Assembly: GCF_033958435.1 (NCBI RefSeq)
Contig: NC_134138.1
Coordinates: 180,218,798-180,282,797 of the forward strand
DNA length: 64,000 nt
DNA from: Carettochelys insculpta
Taxonomy: Eukaryota > Chordata > Testudines > Carettochelyidae
Direction of reading: 5' to 3'
Below, piece after piece: positions 55,506 through 64,000 of the stretch. The notes under the pieces were generated by a model. That model searched no databases and had not been told where the DNA came from. It worked only from the letters and a program-made list of their open reading frames with translations. The position numbers and the translations under genes were made by a program. Within the stretch, counting starts at the first letter, position 1; each line of letters opens with the position of its first letter.

Positions 55506-57734
55506 CTGGCAACATTAAAAACCATATTGTTTACTTGCACTCAGCATACCAGGCAATCCAGATCATTCTTTGTCTGTGACTTGTCTTCTGCATTAGCTGC
55601 TTTTTATGATCAGTTACAGTCAGCAGTGGGCAAATGGCCACCCTCCTCCTAGCTCTCCCCTAGCATGACTATACTGGGCTGCATCATCATGGTAGGGGAG
55701 GATGTACACTGCTCCTTCTTGGAGACACATCAGGGGGTACCCCACTATATAATTCCTCTGGCCAAGAGGCCTTTTGTTGCATGGACGATTGTGTTAATCT
55801 GCATTCCTCCTTTTTCAAACCACCATCACTCCAACAAATAAAATGGAATGCTTGATCTTGTGAGCTGCTAAGGATTTTCCTGGAAGGTGCAGCATGTTCT
55901 TAAATCTCATTGCCCTGAAATTAAATAAATGTGTGTCTGCAATGGCCTATGCAGTTATACTTGCCTTTTTAAAAATGTGTCCCTAGCAATAGTGCAAGTA
56001 ATACAAAAGGAGTTAAGTGTGCTCAGCAAGTCAGTGAAGATTTTATTAGCTGATTTTTTTTTTCAGAAGGACAACACCAGTTGCCATTGAAGCCAATGGG
56101 ATCTTCAGGTGCTCTGCACCTTTGAAAATCAGGATATAAGTTCTGAAATCTTAGTGTAGCATTTTAGTTTATACCACATAGCTCATTAGTGACAGGAGAA
56201 CCATTTCAAACATTAGCAAAAATAAACTCAATAGCTCTACTTATCATATTACATTTCTTCTTGTCACTAAGGGTTAGGTTTTCAGAACAGAGAATTTTGT
56301 AGCATGATTTTTATTAATGATAATGGAAGTGGCTTGGCTGTCCCTGTGCAGAAAATTTCCCCCTGATGTATGCTTTGGGTAGTAGTTAGAGATGATGATA
56401 ATCGAGTCTACAATTTATTTCACGTGTTACATTTTTATTATTTGCAAGGTGGCACACTACATTAGAGGAAAGCATAAATGCATACATTATTGAAGTGATA
56501 ACCTCATATAATTTTATATTTTTCTTTAAATCATAGCATTTCCAAATTAAATAATCCTTTAATGTTCTTGAATTTTAAGGCTTTTAAAGAAATTGAAGGA
56601 AGTTCATTTCAAAGACTGCCAAATATTAGGAAACAGCTTAACGCTGTGGTTTATGCAGCACTTTCTGGTAGTCTGCAGAGAGCCGGCTGGTCATATGCAT
56701 CCTTATTCAGCAAAGCAGTTATGCATGTGCTTCGCTTGAACTGGGGCCAGGGTGCTGATCTCTGTCACGCTCCTGAAAGCTAGAAGAAGCTAAATGTACA
56801 CCATATAATTTCCAGATGTTGTGTTTCTATGTAAGGACTTGCCCTTGCTGTCATTAAGTATTGGTAAATTCTTTGAGGCAGGAATTACCTTTTGTTTTCA
56901 CCTAACTTCCCACCTCTGCCACACCTGGGGCTGAGCTGCAGGTTGGTTGGTGAGGGCTGGGCATCTTCTCCCATCCTAGCAGCGGTGATGTACCCCAGGG
57001 TTCTTCCCTCCTCCTGCTGCAGCAGCTGCACGTTAGCTAGCTCACTCCCTTTTTTTGCCCCCCCCCCCCTTGCATTTAGCAGCTGTCTTCTCTCACAAAC
57101 TGCAGCAATGCAGAAGACCCACTATTCTTTTCAGCCAGCCCCGGCAGGGTTATTCAGGACACCCCACCCCGGATTTTAACCATGAAGTGTATTTACCACG
57201 CTCAAGCTGTTCTGATCCCCGCCCCCAGAAGAAGGGACCTGCTATGCTGGTCCTTGGTTCTGTGCTGGTTCCATGGTAGCTCTTGGTAAACAGTCTCTCA
57301 CCACTGCAATTCATCTCATGGCAGATGTACAGATGTGGTAGATTTGGTCAGGGAAGTTCTCCTGCCTTTCTTCAGCCAAGACGGTGAGCCCAGCATGCTG
57401 CACAATTGTCCACACCATGCACAAGTCCCAGCACATGCTTTCTGTTTTTACTGCACCTACCACAGTTAGGTCCTGGTCCCTGACGGGGGCTTTCATGTGC
57501 TATTGCAACACAAATAACGTTAAGGAAAGTTTTCTGAGAAGTGAAATGGGAGGTAGACTATGGGGTTGTGAACAGAAATGGACGTGCAGATAGAAGGGAG
57601 AGAGATGTGGGGCTTCACCCAGCAGAGGGGATGGCTAAGGAGCTGCAACCTAACGTGGGTGCCTCAGAGGGACCCATGAGTGGGAATACAGATGTAGTTG
57701 ATCTGAACTGTGACGTGACGGTTGGTAGCCCTTT
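55506..57734. other. Intron sequence, nothing recognised
   Basis: A C-run lies at 57059-57069. The frames at 56562-56783 and 56892-57279 have no recognised domain and no repeat ends are visible. Confidence 0.4.
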
Positions 57735-58565
57735 TAATCAGGGGTCTCAAACTCATGGCCCACGGCTTATCTCTGGTGGAGCAGTTGCACAGTCCAGCAC
57801 AGGAGTACTGATGGGTTGAAGGATGGGGCTGTCTGTTCTCTTACCACAAGCAGCACCTCTTCCCACACCTACCCTGCCCCAGCCCCCATTGCATCCCATC
57901 TACCAGGGAGACAGCCTCAGGAATTACAGTGGGGGAGGGGGCTGGCATGGTGTAACAGCAGCAGTTGGGCTCCCTGGCACTCCCTGGGGCAGCGGTCAGC
58001 CATGGGGAAGCAGAGTGAAGTGTGCTGGCCAAGTGAGATCCACTTTCCTGCAACACCCGCCACATGGGGAATGGGGGAGGGGTTTGACAGCTGCTGCCAT
58101 CCCACGCCAGACCCTTCCCCCCATAATCCCCAAGGCCACATCCCTGGGGACTGGGGTGCAATGGAGGAGGGGGCAAGGCCCCCAGCCCCAGGGCTAACTT
58201 GCCTGAGTACGCGCCGCTCCTTCAGTGCTCCCTGCCACCTTCTTGGTGCAGCTGCGTGGCTCTGACAGGGGTGAGCTCAGCCATCCCTCAGCTTTCTCGC
58301 TGGTTTAGTCTTCCCCAATGTGGGGCAGTTCCCTGCTCTGCAGCAGCTTTCACTTCCAGGGCTCCCTGGTGCAGCTGACTGCTGAGCAGCTCCGGAGGCT
58401 GCCCCTACGTAAACCAACAAAATTAAATTCGGTTGATCTAACGGTGAGCAACTGAATTTAGCTTTTTGTTTAAGTGGTGGCAGTGCTCGGAGCCACAAAT
58501 GGCTCCTTAAAGAACTGCATGCAGCTCTGCAGCCACAGGTTGCCGACCCCTGCGCTAGACCTATT
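57735..58565. repeat. GC-rich stretch bounded by hAT-like ends
   Basis: CAGGGGTCTCAAACTCATGG at 57740 and GTTGCCGACCCCTG near 58553 look like ends of two different hAT families, with no matching flanks. The GC-rich 57.8-58.3 kb frames overlap on both strands and lack domains. Confidence 0.35.
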
Positions 58566-58925
58566 GTGTCTGGCTATGATCTCACTCAGGCCAGTTTTAC
58601 AGTGGTGTAGGACCATTGGGTTTAATAGAATAACCCCAATTCCTGATAATACCAGTTTGAGTGATGGGAGAATCAGTCCAATTGTTTAGTTATTAGCTGA
58701 TATTTACAGTAACAAAAGAGTAATGAGGTTAAAAGGATAATTTTTAAATGCAGCACATTGCCTCCTCTTGAGCACTCAAAAATGAAGATTTTTGTAGTGG
58801 GGTGGGATAAGAGACATCTCTTGATCTCACAGGCAAATTCATTTTCTTTACCACTAAAGGGTATGTCCTAGAAATGCCACTGAAAAAATAGTGTATTACT
58901 GTACAAGTATAATTATACTACTGTA

Positions 58926-60083
58926 TAAATCATAGAATCATAGAACACTAGGACTGGAAGGGACCTCGAGAGGCCATCGAATCCAGCCTCCTGCCCCAGT
59001 GGCAGGACCAAGTAATATCTAAACCATCCCTGACAGACATCTATCTAACCTGTTCTTAAATATCTCCAGCGATGGAGATTCGACAACCTCCCTTGGCAAT
59101 TTATTCCACTATTTGACTGCCCTGACAGTAAGGAACTCTTTCCTAATATCCAACCTAAACCTCCCTTGCTGCAGTTTAAGTCCATTGCCTCTTGTTCTAT
59201 CCTCAGAGGCCAAGAAGAACAAATTCTCTCCTTCCTCCTTATGACTCTCTTTTAGATACCTGAAAACTGCTATGATGTCTCCCCTCAATCTTCTCTTTGC
59301 AAAACTAAACAAACCCAGTTCTTTCAACCTTTTTTCATAGGTCACATTCTCTAGACCTTTAATCATTCTTGTTGCTCTTCTCTGGACCCTCTCTAGTTTC
59401 TCCACATCTTTTTTGAACTGTGGTGCCCAGAACTGGACACAATACTCCAGCTGCGGCCTAACCAGCGCAGAGTAGAGAAGTCATTCTTCCGCTCATGTCT
59501 TGTTCACAACACACCTGTTAATGCATCCCAGAATCATGTTTGCTTTTTTTGCAACAACTGTTGACTCATATTTAGCTTGTGGTCCACTATAATCCCTAGA
59601 TCTCTTTCTGCTGTAGTCGTTCCTAGACAGTCTCTCCTCATTCTGTATGTGTGAAACTGATTGTTCCTTCCTAAGTGGGGTACTTTACATTTGTCCTTAT
59701 TAAACTTCATCCTGTTTACCTCAGACCATTTCTCCAATTTATCCAAATCATTTTGAATTATGACCCTATCTTCCAAAGCTGTTGCAACCCCTCCCAACTT
59801 GGTATCATCTGCAAACTTAATAAGCATACTTTCTATGCCAATATCTAAATCATTGATGAAGACATTGAACAGAACCGGTCCTAACACAGACCCCTGCGGA
59901 ACCCCACTTTTTATACTTTTCCAGCAGGATTGAGAACCGTTAAGAACTACTCTCTGGGTACGGTTATCCAGCCAGTTATGCACCCACCTTGTAGTATCCT
60001 CATCTAAATTGCATTTGCCTAGTTTTTTTATAAGAATATCAAAGGGAGAATTACTCAGACTGTTGGAGAAATAGTGGGTCAAA
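58926..60083 (-). mobile_element. CR1 LINE (5'-truncated, RT retained)
   Basis: Antisense CR1. The 3' end is the two-unit repeat ATTCTATGATTCTATGA (as reverse complement at 58929-58945), followed inward by the CR1 3' block (GGACTGGAAGGGACCTCGAG on the plus strand). It continues through the C-terminal module and RT to about 60083, where it is cut off. The longest recognisable CR1 of the window. Confidence 0.9.
59109..60082 (-). pseudogene. CR1 reverse transcriptase and C-terminal module
   Basis: Frame 60082-59534 reads MTHYFSNSLSNSPFDILIKK, WLDNRTQRVVLNGSQS, SGVPQGSVLGPVLFNVFIND, then LIKFADDTKLGG with the catalytic FADD intact, and DKCKVPHLGRNN and DLGIIVDHKLNMS. After a shift and stop around 59405-59534, frame 59405-59109 gives [54 protein letters not shown]. 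Motif conservation is high, implying a young insertion. The endonuclease is missing and there is at least one frame break, so it cannot be active alone. Confidence 0.88.
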
Positions 60084-61454
60084 TTATTACAGTATATTTA
60101 GGCCTGACAGGATTCAAATATTTATATATAACTGACAAAAATTTTCAATTTTTGCAGCCTTTTTCTGTATTATGAATTTGTTTTCACACTTACACATTTG
60201 TGGATTTTAAGCACTTTCAACTTTTAAAAATTAATTTAAATTTTCATAGCTTTGAAAAATTATGAGGGGCAAACAACAATAATTAATGACAGTAGTGATT
60301 GAGATTCAGAAAGAAAGCTTTACAGTCCCTAAGACAGTCATCACATATCAAAATATACAAACTAAATAGGCCCAAATCCATTTCTAATAACTTCACAAGC
60401 AAAAATGTTCTTACTATGCCTTTATGTAAATTCTGATAATTACTGATGGAAATATTTGTCTTTAGGTTTTGTGTGTGTGTGAGAGAGATTAAATGGATTT
60501 TTCTTATTTACTAATAAAAACATAACCTTCTATGCCTAAATATGTTCCCAAGAAAAGATTTCTTACTTTAAATCACATATACCAACAGGGACTGACCCTA
60601 GAGCATTTATGCCTTGTTAAATATGTTGTGTGTATAAGCCACCTGTCATGCACCCCCAGTACTATACATGACAGTGATCACTACATTCATCTAGTGGCAG
60701 CAATGGATCATAAAGCACCATCACAGTGTATCAGATAGATACATAGGCTCTCTCTGGAGCATTGCACACAGTGTCTTCTTCGTTTTTATTCTGTTTGAAA
60801 ACAGATACAATGTTATGAAAAATTAGCAGCAGAGAAGCATAACGAGCTATTGAAGAGTATAACTCAAAATAACTGCCTGCAAATTTGTCTGTAACAATCA
60901 CATACACACAAAAACATTTCCCCAGGCATAGAGAGTTAATGAAATACCTGTGACAGCCCAGTTTCTCATTCTCTGTCCCCTCTTCCCCAAAGCCCAGCTG
61001 GGAGGTGTCCCCCAATCCATACACCTAAACCCCTACCCACAGGTGCCCAGCCCAGTCTCCCGAAACCTATCCCTCTTGCACAGAACCCAGCTGTGCCCTG
61101 CCCCCTGGCACTCACAGCCACAGAGCCCTTCCAGGTGAGACTCCTGTCCCTGCCCCCACCAGTCCAGGTACCAACACCTGCTCTCCCTTAGAGACCAGGG
61201 ACCCAGAGAGAGAAGCAGCCTGATGTTAGCTCCAGGCTTGCATGGAATTTCCTTCACACTGTCACCTTTCTCCTATAGGACGGACGGGAACTGCAGCCAG
61301 CTGCCAGAAGTGCAGGGTGTTTCAAAGTTACCCTGCTATTGCTTGGGCTTTATTTTTTTTTCTGCTATTGGATGTGCCTCAGTGGCATCCCTTTTTATCT
61401 TTCAGTTAATGATTTCTTTCCAAAGGTGAAATGTGCCAAGGCAACTCCACAACA
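60084..61454. other. Intron sequence, nothing recognised
   Basis: AT-rich to about 60950 with a short (GT)n at about 60470-60482, then C-rich. Confidence 0.4.
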
Positions 61455-61560
61455 GACTTAGACTTCAAGGCCAGGAGGGACCATCATGATCATCTAGTCT
61501 GACCTGCTATATGTCACAGGCCACAGAACCTCACCCACCAACTCCTGTAATAGGCCGTAA
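61455..61560 (-). mobile_element. CR1 LINE 3' end fragment
   Basis: AGACTTCAAGGCCAGGAGGG, ACCATCATGATCATCTAGTC and CACAGGCCACAGAACC are the CR1 3' untranslated blocks in antisense orientation. Confidence 0.75.
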
Positions 61561-62488
61561 TGACTTGCTGAGTTACAGCAAACACCCGATATGCATGATT
61601 CTGACTTGTTCTTAACTTGCATTAGTGCGAGTAAAGCGCAAGTTGAAATCCTCTCCCCAGCTCCCTGCTCCAGGCCCCGGCTACCCAAGTGGGGGAAGCC
61701 AGGGAGAAACCACGCCCAGCTCCCAGAGTGGCAGGAAGCCCGGGGGGGACAGGAGGAGCTGCCACCTGGTTCTTGGCTTCCTGCCACTCTGGGAACCAGG
61801 AAACTGACCAGCACTGGTCATCCATTCAGGCCTGCTGACAGGGGAGGCAAAGGGGACAGTTGCGCCAGGGCCCAGCAATTCAAAAGGGTTGGGGACTTCT
61901 GGCCACTGCCCCTACTGCGGGAGTGGTGGCAGCCTAAGCGCTGGGCTCTTTAAATCACTCCTGGAGCTCTGTGCAGTATGCCTGGGGCAACTGTGAGGGC
62001 GGTGCTGGCGCAGTGCTGAGGGCTGGTTTCCACAGCCCCCTCCCTTCCAGCTGAGGTCCTGTCCCTTCCAGGAGCACAGACCTGCCCACCCCACACACAC
62101 ACTAGGGACCCAGAAAGTCTGTCAGCACCCCCCTTCACCATCCATTAGGATACAGTGCAAGCGGAGAAGTACTGACAGAACGAGACTCATAGCAGGATGT
62201 AGGTGGCTGTCTTCCACTTTACGTATCTACATCCCAGCATCCGGTCACAGTGGAATTCACAGCATCCCTGCATAGCTGCCTCCACATCCTGTAAACACCT
62301 CAACTCACTCAAGCCTGATATTTTTTTTCAGGAAATTTTGCTAGGGGCCTGTGTTTCTGCCTGTGAATATACTCACTGCAGCCTCTAAGCAATGAACTAC
62401 AAGCAAGATCCAGGAAATGGGAGGAGTTTCCTCCTAACCTAACCTTTCTCCCAATGGCTGGGTTGTGGGCTGTTCAGATGTGGGACTC
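61561..62488. other. GC-rich intron sequence, nothing recognised
   Basis: CCTGCCACTCT / AGAGTGGCAGG at about 61725-61795 forms a local inverted repeat, which explains the mirrored frames on both strands at 61591-61953. Confidence 0.4.
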
Positions 62489-62625
62489 GGGCCGTGGCTA
62501 CATTAGCATTCCCCTTTTGAAAGGGAGATGCTAATGAGGCACTTTCATGCACATGCAGCACCTCGTTAGCATAATGGCAGCCATGTGCATTTCAAAAGTG
62601 CCGCTTTTGAAACGCACACCGCCCC
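62489..62625. mobile_element. Half of a type F2 fold-back element
   Basis: GGCCGTGGCTACATTAGCAT, CCCTTTTGAAAGGGAGATGC, CGTTAGCATAATGGCAGCC and CAAAAGTGCCGCTTTTGAAA follow the left arm of 8776-9196. The right arm is missing. Confidence 0.75.
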
Positions 62626-62629
62626 TTCT

Positions 62630-64000
62630 TCCCAAAACCAAATGCACCAAAACCACTTGCAGGACCCAGGAAACTGACATACTCAACTGAGTTGCAACCA
62701 CTCATGAACCATTAGTAAGGAGGCATCAGACAATCTCCCTCAGCTCTCCAGCCGTGCACCCCCGAACTGGACTGCTGAGCACTGATGGCAAGCCTGCCCA
62801 GTGCATGTTCGTTGCCTAATTCCTGCCTCTGACAAAAGGATATTGCATGTGCAACAGCCCTTGTGAACCTGAACTGAGACTCGCCAAACAACCACAAAGC
62901 AGTGTTCTAAGTAAAACATAAAAAAAACAATGTGTTAACGCCAGAAAGATCAATTTTAAGAGGTTGAAAGTAGCTGGGCTAGAGATCAAAGCTGGTTACT
63001 TAAAAATAAACATAAGAAAACTATCTGAATTCTAACATTCTCAGATGAAGCAGGATTTGAATCAAAGCAACCTCACCCTAATACATGGCAGCACCATCCC
63101 TATATGCATGTGGGGCCTGGGACAAGCCCTACCCTCCGCCCTACCCTGCTCCCATCCCACCCCTGCTCTGTTCCCAGCCTGCCACCACTCCCCTATGCCC
63201 TGTCCCTGCCTATTCCCATCCCTGCTCCAACCGCCCCCTCATCTCCTTTGCACCCCTTCCTCAAAAATCCCCTCCCCTGAATGATGTGACCTAGGGATGA
63301 TTACTGTTGGGGTGCAGGGGGTGGGGAAGTTGGAGCTGTCAGGAAGGATTGAGTTTTATCGCAGCTTCAGGAAGTGGAGTGATCTGGCCCCAACCAGCTG
63401 GGCTCTCCCAGCCCTGCTTCCAGACACATCGCCTGAGGGGAGTGGGCAGGGCACTTTTTCCCACAGCTTCCACTGCTGCTGGGGAGTGTGGTGAAGTGAG
63501 GCAGGCCCCACCGCTGCTGCTGCTATCAGGAACCCTGGTAATCCTCCAAGCTGCCCTGGGCATTGGAGGGGCTGCCAAAATGTAGGCCCAGTGCAGCCAT
63601 CCCGAGCTGTCCTACGAATGGGACAGCTCTGACAAATGGTATATGGAGCTTACAGGTCCTCAGTACACAGACTGGATTCCTTGCCAGTCTGGGACCATTC
63701 TTTCCCATGCCAAAGTCTTTGTCCTCCCTGGGTTAAGGTGAGAGAGAGAGGCCATATAACATCAATCTCCTTGTTTTATACTTTCTTCCAGCTGACAGGT
63801 GGTCCAGGCAGTCTCCATTGATCAAGCAGTTTCCAACACATATATGCCTTCTCTAAGGAATCTCTGGGCTAGTGCATTGTGGGGTTGAATGAGCTGTTAA
63901 TGAGTGTCTGCAAGAGATGGCTAATCCTGTGTTGTAACTGAAGGACTGTGGTGGTTCCCAACCTCACAGCCTATTGCAGTACTTCACATATAATGACATA
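62630..64000. other. Intron sequence, nothing recognised
   Basis: C-rich from about 63120 to 63290. Frames at 63045-63585 overlap on both strands and have no domain. Confidence 0.4.

Noticed and set aside
56562..56783. 73-codon sense frame as a possible small exon or gene
   Set aside because: No splice sites, no recognised family, and nothing around it supports expression.
57816..58265. 149-codon sense frame with overlapping frames on both strands
   Set aside because: Pro/Ser-rich low-complexity translation from GC-rich DNA; no family resemblance.
61591..61953. Mirrored frames on both strands, 120 and 106 codons
   Set aside because: Produced by a local inverted repeat and high GC; no domain.

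Overview
This is a stretch of vertebrate nuclear DNA, most probably from a turtle. It holds one convincing protein-coding exon and is otherwise intron filled with transposable elements. The exon (13995-14064, + strand, 70 bp) has a consensus acceptor and donor. It encodes the [11 protein letters not shown] signature of thiamin pyrophosphokinase (TPK1), the enzyme that makes thiamin diphosphate. No neighbouring TPK1 exon was found, so about 14 kb upstream and about 50 kb downstream read as parts of two large TPK1 introns. All other long open frames are transposon fragments or chance frames.

The turtle assignment rests on the repeats: CR1 LINEs with the typical amniote 3' end (19.0-20.0, 21.1-21.4, 58.9-60.1 and 61.5 kb); tRNA-derived SINEs with a CR1-like tail resembling the tortoise PolIII/SINE (21.9 and 29.9 kb); Penelope-like (PLE) tails; hAT families; MIR-like SINEs; and long fold-back elements ending in GGCCATGTCTAC. 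No clade was confirmed by a search.

Layout. 1.8-4.3 kb: LINE 'A', antisense, endonuclease plus reverse transcriptase. 5-13.7 kb: hAT MITE, two kinds of fold-back element, L2-like and MIR-like fragments, and a nest of 'GTCTACAC' MITEs. 14.0 kb: the TPK1 exon. 16.8-18.2 kb: a Penelope-like element with a GIY-YIG endonuclease and inverted terminal repeats. 19-30 kb: CR1, SINEs, MIRs, MITEs and a fold-back. 30.9-39.6 kb: a dense nest of LINE 'B', two oppositely oriented hAT pieces (one interrupted by a PLE fold-back, the other by an LTR), a second LINE 'A' copy with an inverted 5' end, and LINE 'C'. 43-46 kb: two PLE fold-backs. 47-55 kb: a cluster of fold-back and hAT MITEs. 55-64 kb: mostly unassigned sequence plus a long antisense CR1.

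The genes do not form a functional pathway here. The window shows one host exon surrounded by nested insertions. The most informative signals are structural: a set of long-palindrome elements with shared ends and 3-bp flanking repeats, head-to-head PLE tails with 11-16 bp target duplications, and a LINE with a twin-priming-type inversion.
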